Source: Nageia nagi
Taxonomy: Eukaryota > Pinophyta
DNA: 64,000 nt
Direction of reading: 5' to 3'
NCBI GenBank assembly: GCA_050084985.1
Contig: JBITNC010000001.1
Location: 89,900,001-89,964,000 of the forward strand
Each line of letters starts with the position of its first letter. The stretch's first letter is position 1. The translations under genes and the position numbers were made by a program. Positions 44,640-56,380 of this stretch are shown one piece after another. The notes below the pieces were generated by a model. That model searched no databases. It saw only the letters and a program-made list of their open reading frames with translations, and was not told the origin of the DNA.

Positions 44640-46850
44640 TTAGGGAAGTTTTATGATCAATTATAGATGACTATTTGCATATTTTTTATCTATAAGAGTT
44701 ATAAAAATAGTATTGAAAATAATTTGGGGTACTTACCATTCTATTGAATCCCTTAAGCTATCGAGTTTTCTTTGTTAAAGGATTTGTAAAAATTTCTAGT
44801 TTACCATTATCAGGGTGGATAGGGCCCACATTGTCTTGTTATGGTTTGTTATCAATTTGAATAGCCTTTTGATCAATGAAATATTTTCTAATATTTATCA
44901 AATTCCTTCAATTTATGGTTAAATATCTTGGTATCCTATGATAGTTACAAAATTCTTCAAATCTATAATTTTCAAGAATACCATTTCGGAAATGATGTTG
45001 AGCAATTGGTGGAAGCTCAATAAGATCCTTTTCTAACAAAGTGTTAATAATGTTATCAACACTTTCATTCAATCTTGTAAATTTTTTCCTTAGTGTATTT
45101 GGTTTTTTATCAACACTTATTGTGGTGGTTGTTTATTTATTTATTTATATAATAGTTTGTCTTTATACTAGATACTTTTTGAAGTTCTTTGTAATTTTGC
45201 ATAATATAAGATTCTTTCTTAAGGAACTTATATATCATTTTTCATAATGGCATATTATCATGATCAATCACTTGTAATTTAAATTAAGATAATAATGCAG
45301 CTATAAAAGTATCCTTTAAATCTTGTTCAATAGCAATAATTCTATTAGCAATTTTCTTCCATATTTTCCTAAAATTAGTTAGAGATTAGCCACTTGCATA
45401 TTTAATTCTACATAAGTATTTGAATTGATGCTTTTATTAAATATTGTATTTGAAGTTACTCAAACATTGAAGGACAAGATGTTCATATTTATTAATACAT
45501 TTTTCAAGAAGGCTAAAATATCATTTCAATGAATCATCTTTTAAACTACTTGAAAATAATTTAGAAAGCATATCAAGATCATGGAGAAATCCAATAGCTT
45601 CCTCTTAAATTTTTTTGACATGCATCTTTGGATCTTGAGAACCATTGAATTTTCAATATTTAATGCTCTTTTGATAATTTAGAACTTTACAAACAATTCT
45701 ATCAGTCAATGGATGTTTTAAATACAATACAAAATCTTCAATTTCATTATAATATAATTTTTCTATTTTTTCAATTCTCTCTTGAAGCTTTGAACTAGGC
45801 TTATGTTTTCCTATTGGAGCATATTATACAACTAGAGGCTGGACTATTGGTTGTGATGGTTGTGATACTATAGGCTATATAATAGGAGGTGGAATAATAG
45901 GTTGATTAATTTGAGGGGTTGGTGATGGGGTTTGTGGAGGAACATTATTAGTTTGAGGAGGAGGTATAACTATAGGTTGAGCACCTTGTGATTTTCTTAA
46001 TTTTGCTTCTTTAAGTTTCAAGAAAAGGCCAATTCTATTAATTCTTTATTCCTTTATATTGTCTAATAAGTCAAACAAATAATCTAATTATTGATTCTCA
46101 ATAGCTTTATGGAAACTAAAAGACTCTTGGGCATCCATAAGGAGATCAATTTTTATTTCATGCTCTTCTTGAGTCCAATTAGATTTATTTTCATAAGATT
46201 TATTGATTGAGGTAGAAACTTGATCACCTACATGAACTAATTTTTTAGGATCAATTAAGATATTCTTACCTTTATCTAATTAAATACATTCAATAATCAT
46301 ACCTATTTCAGGTTGCTTAGGAGGTTCTACTAGAGGTTTGGTAACTTCTTTTTCACCTACATCCTCATATTCACTTTATACTATTTTTGGATAATTAGGA
46401 GGTGCTACTTTTGTGGCCTTCATGTTATTATTATAGGTTGGTATGGCATTGATGCTTCAAGTTTTTATAGAAGATACTCTCTATTTTGAAGATCTTGCAT
46501 TCTCATATTGAAATAAAGAATCTAAAAAAAGCATAGTCCTAGGTTTCTTGTATAATATTTCATGCCTTGTTAGGATATCAATGATAGATTTAGCATTATT
46601 TGTAACAAATACTCTAATCTATCATTTTGAGTTATTAATTCATTCACAAATCTAACATTATAATGTATGACATAAAGATAAACATTCTCATATTCATTCT
46701 CAAATACATCAATGGAATCACTTAGGTTTACACTTTCAAACTTATCTTCATTAAGGTTAGTTTGAAACCTATTAGGTGTTTGACCTATAATACTCATTTA
46801 AGAACTAGAATTTATGGATTAAGAATTGCATTCTTCATTAGTTACAATTC
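44640..46850 (-). pseudogene. Tat-like Ty3/gypsy gag, truncated by an LTR insertion
   Basis: Minus-strand gag. The N-terminal part (46570-46797, open) is acidic. The middle is Pro/Gln-rich (QPIVIPPPQTNNVPPQTPSP and IIPPPIIQPIVSQPSQPIV, about 45830-45990). The gag core near 45500-45660 reads KFNGSQDPKMHVKKI, IGFLHDLDMLSKLFSSSL and YFSLLEKCINKYEHLV. A zinc-type motif C-x-Y-H...H/Y-x-T (FCNYHRIPRYLTINW) lies near 44920-44970, matching the C-x-Y-H form of Tat gags and the one at 52660. The frame stops where the LTR begins at 44631. No protease or RT of this copy is seen in the window. Confidence 0.8.
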
Positions 46851-47866
46851 TATCATTAGGATAAGGTTCATGGAATTATTGAGATAAGTCAGGATTTAAC
46901 AAGTTACTTCTTCTAAATTCATCAAAATTAATCCTACTTTTGGAAACCCTATGTTTTCTTCAATATTTACAATACCTTTGGAATGAATATGGAGCAAACT
47001 ATAGTGTTATCATTTTGATGACTTACTTTTCTAATAATTTTAGGAAAATGAAGGAATAATAAAATGAAAGGATTCATGACTTATAAAGAAGGATTCCCTA
47101 GAAGAAATTTCTAAGAATGTAGGAAACATCAGGTTCACCAAAATGTAAACTCTAAAGTATGGAATCAAAGAAGAAACACAAAAATTATTAGCCTATTGAA
47201 GAAATGACACTTATTCAACTATATAATGATTAATATATGAAAAGTGTGCACCTGATATGATGAAAGAGATATGCACAACCCTCAAGGTATGGCATTGATA
47301 GATATAGGATTGGATCAGATCTAAGGTGAGCACATGAAGATATTCTAATTCCCTAATCAATGTTCATCACCCTTAAGATACGATACCTTATATTACAAAT
47401 AATAATGGTGTAGACAATGGTTACAGTCTTCTCTTATGGTATGAGCACCTTGAAACTTGCAAAATTAGGAAGTATGCAAGAGATAACAAGCAATGAGAGC
47501 TAAGAGCATAACATATTCTCTAATAAATGGCATCAAGAGACATCATAATTATGATGACATGAGATAACCACTTATCATAGATATTCGATAGGGATGTCAA
47601 CCTTTAACTCCTCCATTTATAACTTGTAAGGATATAAAAAGGAGTGAAAATTGAACTATAGAAATAATAAAGTCTTTATGATATTAAAAATACTTGTAAA
47701 TATAAATCATGTTTAAATATATTACATTGGGCCTAGCACATGATATTGCCTTGTAATTATACCTTAATCTTGATATTTGTAATATTATTTATTATTATTT
47801 TAGAGAAGCCTAAAATATGATTTATTAAATAATTAATAAACCATTATTAGATGTCTACATTCTAAA
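46851..47866. other. Probable leader of the truncated gag element, no gene
   Basis: AT-rich sequence without coding frames or LTR signals that I can recognise. By position it should hold the 5' leader, and possibly the LTR, of the gypsy element whose gag lies to the left. Confidence 0.4.
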
Positions 47867-48313
47867 ATGATATTAAAAATTAGGAATGAATATTTGGATC
47901 TCTTGCATAATTTACAGTTGCATATAATTCAAAATTACATTTATCCTTGATAATAAAAAGAGCAATTAAGCAGTTATTGATGGTTTGGATCTAGCTGAGA
48001 GTTAGGTAAGCTAATAATTTTAAATGATGTAGTTATATAGGATTAAAAAAGGATATATACAAACTAGTTGGAGATAATAGGAACTTTATTCTTAAACTAC
48101 ACTATTATAAGCATGTGATCATGTATAATTTACAAAAAATATATAATCACTTAAGCATGTAAATAATGATATTAAAAATCTAGGAATGGATGCTTGGATC
48201 TCTTGCAATTTGTAGTTTCATATAATTCAAAATTATATTTATTCTTAATAATAAAAAGAGAAATTTAATAATTATTTATGGTTTGGATATAGCTAAGATT
48301 CAAGTGAGCTAAT
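47867..48313. repeat. Two-copy direct repeat, unit about 150 bp, spacing 299 bp
   Basis: 47867-48016 and 48166-48313 share ATGATATTAAAAAT, TTGGATCTCTTGCA, ATATAATTCAAAATTA, AATAATAAAAAGAG and GGTTTGGAT in order, with scattered changes. An older, shorter echo (ATATTAAAAATACTTGTAAA) lies at 47682. Confidence 0.85.
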
Positions 48314-48387
48314 ACTCTCTTTGTGGAAATCAACCCATGACCATGTAGTTATAAGCCATATACTCTACCAAATGTGATAAGATAACT

Positions 48388-48569
48388 AAGGGAAAGGGAT
48401 AAGGGGAAGGAGTATAATAGGGTAAAGTGAGAAGGGTAAGGGTATTAGGGGAAGGAGGGGAAGAGGGGAAGAGGGAAAGGGTAGAAGTGGAGGGAGGGGA
48501 AGAGGGAAATAGGATAAGGGTAGGGAGGGGAAGAGGGGAAGGGGAGAAGGGGATGGAAAGAGGGGAAGG
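48388..48569. repeat. Polypurine tract (about 180 bp) on the plus strand
   Basis: Nearly uninterrupted G and A, built from GGGAAGAGGGGAAG-type words. The opposite strand gives Pro/Leu/Ser-rich open frames that are composition artefacts. Such tracts can form triplex or G-rich structures. Confidence 0.85.
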
Positions 48570-48775
48570 TATTGGAGACATAAAATAAAAAGGTTAAAAT
48601 TCATGTATATAGCATGTAAGTAATTTATTCCTTACATCTAAATATATCTCATAAGTTAAATGCATAAATAAAAGTCATTAACCAATGTAGATGTGAAAGA
48701 TCTCAAATAAAAATTATAAGCAATGTAAAATTAAGAGATGATTTAAAATATGATATTTAAATCAATTTAAACTAG

Positions 48776-49032
48776 ATGGCTTAATGGGATTAAGGGGATG
48801 GTTTAATAAAATTAATAATTTAGTGGATAGTATAAGGGGGTGACTTAATGGGATAGCTTAAGGGTATTAAGGATTAAGGTGGTGGCTTAAGGGGGTGGCT
48901 TAAGGGGATAGCTTAAGGGCATGGCTTAAGTGGATGGCTTAAGGGGATTAAAGGGATGGCTTAAGGAGAGTAAATGAATGGATAGATGGATTAAGGGGAT
49001 GTATTAAGAGGATTAAGGATTAAATTGATGGT
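48776..49032. repeat. Degenerate minisatellite, core GGCTTAAGGGGAT
   Basis: At least ten variants of a unit of about 13-14 bp (GGCTTAAGGGGGT, AGCTTAAGGGCAT, GGCTTAAGTGGAT and similar) in tandem, most regular between 48885 and 48970 and fraying at both ends. Confidence 0.85.
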
Positions 49033-49147
49033 TGACATCTATTTTTTAGTTTGTTGGTACCACCTACATCCTTTGTTTGTTGCAGTGCATCTAAGATTAT
49101 CATATGTTCTTCCATCAAAATATTCTATAATTCTTTATTATATGTTT

Positions 49148-50520
49148 TCATTTTATATTTATTGTTAGTACCAAATGTGAGTAGTGCATAATATTCTTAT
49201 GTCTTCTATAATCTTCATATGCAGGTAAACCATTCTTTCTTATGAAATAGTTTCTTGGCTATCTGCCAATAACCACCACATAACCTATTGGATACTCAAA
49301 TACATTATCATCAACTAGAGTTGAGTTAAATTTTTCTTTCTTTGAACATGTTGATCCAACCAATTCTATGTTCCTTTTTAATTCATGTTAAGTGCAATAA
49401 TAATATACACATGTCCCATAAATAGAATTTAATTTGATAAAGTATGACATATAAAACCAACATATATAATTTACATCAATGCGCTTTCATATAAATAAAT
49501 TAAAATAAATAACATAATTTAAATTGAATTAAATTACCTTCTTGTATAAGGTCTGAAACACAATTATAGTCCTTTGATGCAAATAATTGATTCTCATATT
49601 CAATTGTTATTTCTTGTTGACAATGTGCTTCTATAGGTATCAAAGATCTTTATTTCCACTATTTGACCCATTGTGTATTTGTACATTCTCACCAATCACT
49701 TGCAATACAATACTAACAAAAACATATAAGCTCCTTTATATATATAATGCATGTGCTTGCATTTGAACTACAAAATGAATTCCATTTTATTGATCCACTG
49801 ATTGTCTCACAATCATGATGACTAGTAATATTCTCTTCTTCAACTAATTAAAAGAATCATCGAATTATAGAATTCTCATAGATAATTCTAGTCGATAGCT
49901 TTATATTGCATCAATTCACAATTGCACATGCATCTTTAAATTTTACTGTATCTTCAAATTTTAGTTCCTCTCTAGTAAGAGCTCTTTTCACACATACATC
50001 AGCTCTATTATGTTCATCTTTATCATGTCTAGATTCAAAGAAATCTCTATGAATATTTGATATGATTTTTTATGTGAACCCTAGATAACTAATAAAATAG
50101 TCATACATTCTTAAATTGTCTCGTATAGTTATCTGACCATATGCAATGTTGATCCATTTGAATATTTCTTTGCCTCAAATTATCATAAAATACCTTAAAT
50201 CAAAATTAGATAAACTTTAGTGAGTGTAATTAGTTATCACTCACATAGAAATGGTACTTCCTTAAAAATTTCTATTATCTTATGTACTATCATTTGTATG
50301 TCTATATACAATATGAAAAAAATAACAACTTGTTGAGAATTATAATATTGAGATTATATTTCTTCTTGTGGTGTAAGAGTATAGTTTTCTATAAATTCAA
50401 CCACTAATTATATAGTTCCAATTGGAAATATGTTTCTATAGTGATGAAATTGACTATAAAGACATTAAGCATATTGGGAGCATTTCACATATTTTGAATA
50501 AGAAAAATGTTAGTGGATAA
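49148..50520 (-). pseudogene. Decayed multi-exon transposase-like gene (W-S-D...H-x-K-x..D..VKR family)
   Basis: Minus-strand coding blocks in one consistent order. About 50245-50520: LYSQFHHYRNIFPIGTI, VVEFIENYTLTPQEEI. 49538-50193: HCIWSDNYTRQFKN (about 50129-50150), FFESRHDKDEHNRADVCVKR (about 49985-50040), LTREELKFEDTVKFKDACAIV, then SDHD-type spacer and FCxYCIASDW-ECTNTQWV (about 49665-49720). 49148-49373: GSTCSKKEKFNSTLVDDN, VFEYPIGYVVVIGR and a stop at 49148. Breaks coincide with splice-like sites (AAG|GTAATT at 49537; AAAAAG|G at 49374; TTTAAG|G at 50194). The motif block recalls a transposon-derived protein family with W-S-D-G...F-G-S-x-H-G-K-G...D..G..V-K-R, known in plants and animals; I cannot name its superfamily. 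Several stops and lost Gly residues mark a pseudogene. Confidence 0.6.
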
Positions 50521-52079
50521 CCCATAGCCAAATGGCTAAAATTTGAGATTGAAAATTTTAGATTTGGTTACTAAGGAGGGTTTTTCTTCCAATATGTTTT
50601 CCCTAATTTTATTAATCTTTTATTTTTATGGAAAAGCATGCCCCTATTTAGAATAGGTTTGGCCTGTTATATGCCTCAAACATTATAAATTAAAAAATAT
50701 CATCAATATAATTCTACTTAAAAAGAAAAAAAATCCTCATTCATAAATAGAGAATTAAGCACATTGCAAGTTCAATTAAGTAAAATATTTTTAAGAGATT
50801 TTATTACAAAGGATTTGTAATGAGCACACATTTCCATCAAATGATTTCATAAAATATTAAATTTAAATAAATCAAAGGCTACAATCAGTTTTTATCCCTT
50901 AAAGACTAACCCAAGTAAAACATAAAGGAATAAAAAACTAGAAAAATAAAAATTAAACATATATTTAAAAAAATGAAGAGAATAAATGCATTTTTATTAT
51001 GAAGTAATTTAAATTTTAACATTCAAATTTGTTGAGACAAGAAAATAAAATATATCAATTAAGTATTTGAATGATTATTCCCCTTATATTTATATATTTT
51101 GCCATTCTAAAAAAAAAAGTATTAACAAGATTCAAAATTGATCGCCTCATTTTCAAATAGGTTTCAAGATTGATCGCACTCCTATTAAAAGTTATTTTTT
51201 AGGAGGGGTCTTAAAAATTTCCTTTATTTTGGAAGAATCCTACTACTAAAATCATCCATGAATGTACGCACACTAATTGTTTTAGTGATTAGATCAACAT
51301 GCTTTCTAATTTTTCCATCCTTCAAAGCATACTCAACATTCTTGAATTTTTTGACATCCACTAATATTTGTCCAAATTTTTTTGGACTAATTTCGTGCAT
51401 ACATTCTCCTAAAAATGAAATGTTCCCATAACTATTACATTGTCTTGAAATATATACATTTAAATAAAATGATTAGCCTTAAGAAATTTCACAAAAAAAA
51501 CCTATTATAAACTCATTGATAGATTTGGGTGATATATTAAAACCACATCCCTGTATGAAATTGTTAATATGAAAAGTACCATGTATATGTCAAAAAAATT
51601 GATAATAATATCTCAATTACATATGAATTTTCTAAAAACATGATATTCTTTGTATATTAATTCTTACATACCAAGGTTTCCATTTCTCAAATGATTTTTG
51701 ACTTATGGTAAATATTAAATCTATTTAACACTTCATCATTTGAATTTTTTTATACAAATTAAATTGAGTCATATCTAATAAGTGTTTTGGATGATATTCA
51801 TGATCTTTTGGCCCAATTATTAATTTTAAAATATCTTTAATATTATGTTATACCCTTACATTATCATGTTAATATTTTTCAATTTTAGATATCTAAAATT
51901 ATCCCCTACTATCTTATCACAAGGCCCCCAATTTTGAGATGTTTAGTGGTGAATAAGACCCAAAGTAACATCTTATTAGCTTTAAGGAGGAGTTTTTGTT
52001 GAAATAGGAATAAGAGGAGAAGTTCATGCTAAAGATTTTACTAAAGAGTTTAAAAGGTGATGCTAGCTTTTATTTTTAT
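50521..52079. other. AT-rich interval, no gene seen
   Basis: No coding blocks, LTR pair or tandem array recognised. A sharp change to plus-strand gag coding occurs at about 52080, so the left end of the following element is missing or lies unrecognised here. Confidence 0.5.
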
Positions 52080-52866
52080 ATTTTTTTAAGGGGATCCATA
52101 GATTCATTAAATTCATTGGTACAAGTATTCATGGGTCAATACAATCATAATGTTAAAGAGCAAGGAACTATTATATAGTTATGTGCCCTACATCAAGGAA
52201 ATAATGAAACCCTAGAGAAGTATATTCCAAGATTCAAAAAGGTATGGCAATCTATTCATAGCAAATTACATTAGAGTGAAATTTGTGGCATATTTAGAGA
52301 TTATATTTTACTTGTTATTAATTTACATGCTCCAACCAATAAGGGTATAAAATTTGGAATATTAGTAAAAAAATTGTTGCAAAAAGAGAGTTTTATTTGA
52401 GTTAGGAGATCTCCAGTATACATATACTCCTCATAATAAGGTAAATCATAGGACATACAAAAAGGAAGAAAAGACAATCAATATGGCTGATGCACCTACA
52501 TCTCCCCCTAAATTAACTAGATCAATTATAATAAGAGATAAAAGATATATGTTTCCAATTCAGCCAAGATTTATTATGAGAGATCTAATGAAAAGGGGCT
52601 TATTGCAACCATTAGAGAAAATTTCATAAGATGATAGTTTCCCAATGGAAACTTTGGATGCTTATTGTACTTATCATCAAAGAAAAGTTCATTCTACAAA
52701 TTTTTGTAAAGCATTAGAAGATATGATTTTGGATCTTATTGCACAAGGGAGATATGAAATTAATCAGAAAGATTCAGATCTAGAGATAATATTGAATATA
52801 GTGTTAATGGATAAAGAAGTTTGTGTTAGATTAAGAAGGGGTGACCAAAAGATATTCCAAATCTAG
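52080..52866 (+). pseudogene. Gag C-terminal half of the second Tat-like element
   Basis: Begins inside the gag core: FMGQYNHNVKEQGTII, then LHQGNNETLEKYIPRFKKVW (about 52120-52250). The C-terminal segment 52645-52866 has the zinc-type motif CTYHQRKVHSTNFCKALED (C-x-Y-H...H-S-T-x-x-C intact). The first part of gag is absent. Stops at former Gln codons are seen. Confidence 0.82.
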
Positions 52867-52913
52867 TTACTAGTGAATAAGTAAGTATCCCACCTAATAC
52901 AAAAACTTATGGC

Positions 52914-53640
52914 ATGATTGAGCAATTGAAAATAAATCCTGCTAAGATTAGTTTGTATGCTCTCATATCTACATATGAAACACATAGAGAGATCTTATGT
53001 GGTCTATTAAAAAAAGAAATAGTTCCTACCAATATGTCTACTTCCATGTTTTTAAAGAAACTTAGATCTATTAAGGAATGTGATGGAATTTCATTTTATA
53101 GATCTGAAAAGCTAAGTAAAGAAATTCTTGCTAAATATTTAGCCTTATATATTACACCTATGATATATGGATGGGAAATTAAAACAACATTGGTAGATAA
53201 TGGATCAAATGTTAATGTATGTTCACATAAGTTTTTGATACAACTTTAAAAAAAAGGTGTAGTGATTTCTTCCTTAAAAGAAGCCACATTTCAAATTAGA
53301 TCATATGATAATTCATCCAAAAATTCAATGGGAATAGCTACAATTTTGGTTACAATAGGAGCCAAAATAATTGAAACTCAGTTTCAAGTTGTGAATTCCA
53401 AGTTATCATAAAATCTATTGTTAGGAAGATGTTAGCTGTATGATATGGATGTAGTACCATCTATAGTGCATGGCAAGTTAAAATTTAAAAATCAAGGTGA
53501 GGTACACATAGTCATAGGTGATCTAGAACTATATGCCTTATGTAATACAGTAGATATAGAGGAATGCATAATGACTTCTACTAGATATGAGATTGTACCT
53601 TTGGAAGTAGGTACAATAGTGGTGAAATAAAAAAATAGCC
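52914..53640 (+). pseudogene. Protease of the second Tat-like element
   Basis: 52914-53249 (111 codons open) leads into the catalytic strand TTLVDNGSNVNVCS, in which D-G-G has become D-N-G. The second half shows NLLLGR (after a stop) and DMDVVPSIVHGKLKFKNQGEVHIVIGD (53440-53560). This matches the LLGR-W...VPS-x-H-x-x-L-K-F pattern of Tat proteases. Confidence 0.82.
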
Positions 53641-54439
53641 TCAAATTGCAAAGATAGGAATGAGAACATACAAAATTGAGAACTTTGATCTGTTAGCATT
53701 TGTAAAATATTTGGAATGACCAAAAAGTCTCAATGTTGAAGGCCATCAACAATGTGCTATACTAATCAAACATTATCAATGATATGAAAATAGTAAAGAT
53801 GATGGGGGTTCTTACTCTGTAGCAATGGTATCACCAAAAATAATAACCTCAATGATGGATCAAATGATGAACACAATGAGTAAAACCTTTCCATCTCTTT
53901 TTATTCATAAATACATGATTGAAAATTGCAAATAAAAAGGAGAGGACTTAAGAAAATTATAATAGTGTATGTATTCTTTTCCTACTACCTTAGGAGCTTG
54001 GAAAACTAAGAATGGATTGGGTAGTGATCATAATACAAAAACAATAATGGGACCTATAAAGTTTATAAAATAGTATAATTTAATTAAGCTTTCTAATGAT
54101 ATTGATGAAGATTTATGGATTGATTATACTATACCACTTGAGTTTGATTACTTAAATACTGATGATAATATCTTAGAATATATGGGGGAACATTTAGAAT
54201 TGCATAAAATAAATGACAAAAGGAAAATAAGTTACATTCTTAGTGAATATGGGTATTTTGGAAAAGAGGTGAATTTTAATGAAGTGTTTCATGTTCAACA
54301 AGAATATGATGATATAGGTGATATTTAGGGATTGAAAGAGCTACCATCACTATTGCAACAAAAGAATGAATTAGGATTCCTAGCTAAGGAACTAGTAGAT
54401 ATCAATATTGGGATAAGTGATGAGGAAAAATTGATCAAA

Positions 54440-55433
54440 GTTGGAGCTGCACTTCCAACACCTTAGCAAGCAAGGTACAAAACCAAATTTGTTGAAAATC
54501 ATAAGAATTTTACTTTGTATTATGTTGATATGCCTAGTTTACATCCCTCTTTTGTTATGCATAATTTACCACTTAAAGAAGGGGCTAAACCAATTAAATA
54601 AAAAACTATAAAGATGCATCCTTCTAAGGCTTTGTTAGTCAAGAAAAAAATTTAAAAAATATTTGAATGCTAGATTCATTAAACCAATCGATTACTCAAA
54701 ATGGGTGGCTAACATTGTTCCTATTACAAAACCTACTAGAGAGATAAGAGTTTGTACTAATTTTCATGATATCAATAATGGTTGTCTACAAGATAATTTT
54801 CCATTACCAAATATTGATATGATTGTGGATAGTATTACTAGTCATGATATGTTATATTTTATGGATGGAATTTTGGGATATAATTAGATTCTAATCAATC
54901 TAGCTGATCAACATAAGATTGTTTTTACTACACTTTGGGGAAATATTTTTTGGAAGGTTATGCCCTTTGGATTAAAAAATGTAGGTGCTACTTATCAAAG
55001 AGCTATGGTGTCGATGTTCCATGAGCATATTCCTAAATTAATAGAGGTGTATGTTGATGATATTTTGGTCAAATCAAACCAAGGCCAAGACCATTTGGAG
55101 CTCCTTGAAGAGGTATTTCACATCCTTAAAAGGTGCAAGCTTAGAATAAAATCTCAAAAGTGTGTTTTTGGTGTTACTTTAGGAAATTTACTTGGTTTCA
55201 TGGTTTCAAAAAGAGGTATTGAGGTGGATCCCAAAAAGGTAAAAACCATAGTAAGTATGCCAACTCCAAAGAACCTTAAACAATTAAGAAGTATTCAAGA
55301 AAATATAAATTTTGTAAGAAGGTTCATTTCTCAATTTGAGGATAAATGTAGGCCATTTACTCATTTACTAAAAAAGGATGTCAAGTCTGTGTGGGATGAT
55401 AAGTTTCAAAAAGCATTTGAAGATATAAAATAG
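54440..55433 (+). pseudogene. Reverse transcriptase of the second Tat-like element
   Basis: The best RT of the window. DMPSLHPSFVMHNLPLKEGA opens the domain. FIKPIDYSKWVANIVPITKP, VCTNFHDIN and FPLPNIDMIVDSI follow (54663-54887, open). Then ADQHKIVFTTLWG, KVMPFGLKNVGATYQRAM and EVYVDDILVKSN (YVDD codons 55050-55061). The thumb reads CVFGVTLGNLLGFMVSKRGI. 54960-55433 is open for 157 codons. A stop separates the two open halves at 54886, where LGYN-I has lost its Gln codon. Confidence 0.9.
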
Positions 55434-56380
55434 TGTTTGCTAAATCCTCCTATCTTATTTCCCATGGATTTTGAAAAACTAACATATCTTTATATATCAA
55501 CAACATTATATGCCTTTAAGGAAATGTTGTGTTAGAAAGATAATGCAAATAAAGAAAGAGAAATATATTATCTTAGAAAAACTCTCATTGATTATGAAAT
55601 AAAATACACACCAATGGAAAAGATTTTCTTTGGCATTATTTTTGCTAGATAAAAACTAAAGCATTATATTTTATAATGTGCTACATATGTTGTTAGCCCA
55701 TTTAACCCACTAAAATATCTTGTAACAAAGCAACATTTGTTAGGAAGAGTAGCTAAGTGTTTGATGTTATTGCAATAGTTTGATATCAATGTGTTAAAGA
55801 AAAAATCTATGAAAGGATAAGGAATTATAGATTTGATACAAAATGATGGTACAATGGTGCATGAAGAATTCCCAAATAAACATGATGAGGAATCATGCTG
55901 TTAGTGGCATGCAACACTACCTAAACATAGTCAATGGTGCGATCATGAAGAAATGATGATAAAAAATGAGTTCATATGCTACATGGAGGATGAACCTATA
56001 GCTTGGAATTTATATTTTGATGGATTGAAATGTACTTATAGACCAAAGGAAGGTATTTTTTTTAGTTTCAAATGCACTAACAACATGGAAAAATAGGAGG
56101 ATCTAATTTTGGTATTGAAAGAAGATTTGTTTCTAAAAATAAAGGATTTGGAAATATATAGTGATTCATAGTTTGATGTAAATTAAGTAAATGATACATA
56201 TAATATGAAGGATGAGAAATTGAAGCCATACAAGATAATGGTTTCTCCATTGCTTGATGGGTTTGATAAGTACAATATTCAAAATATTCCAAGGACTAAA
56301 AGTAAGTATGTAGATGCAATGGTAAGTGTAGCTTCATTATCACCAATAGAAATAAAATATTAGGAGATTATCCTCAAGAT
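55434..56380 (+). pseudogene. RNase H and degraded aRH of the second Tat-like element
   Basis: First RNase H: YLRKTLIDYEIKYTPMEKIF, KHYIL, FNPLKYLVTKQHLLGR and FDINVLKKKSMKG (55560-55820). Second (archaeal-type) RNase H: WNLYFDGLKC (about 56005-56035) keeps the first Asp; the Glu strand is broken; LEIYSDS keeps the third acidic site; YVDAMVSVAS keeps the last Asp (about 56305-56335). The presence of both domains supports Tat-lineage membership. Confidence 0.82.

Noticed and set aside
45041-45247. Hydrophobic plus-strand frame that looks like a membrane protein
   Set aside because: It is the complement of the minus-strand gypsy gag region, which has recognisable motifs before and after it; AT-rich antisense frames often look hydrophobic.
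48330-48604. Two overlapping Pro/Leu/Ser-rich frames on the minus strand
   Set aside because: Direct consequence of the polypurine tract on the opposite strand.
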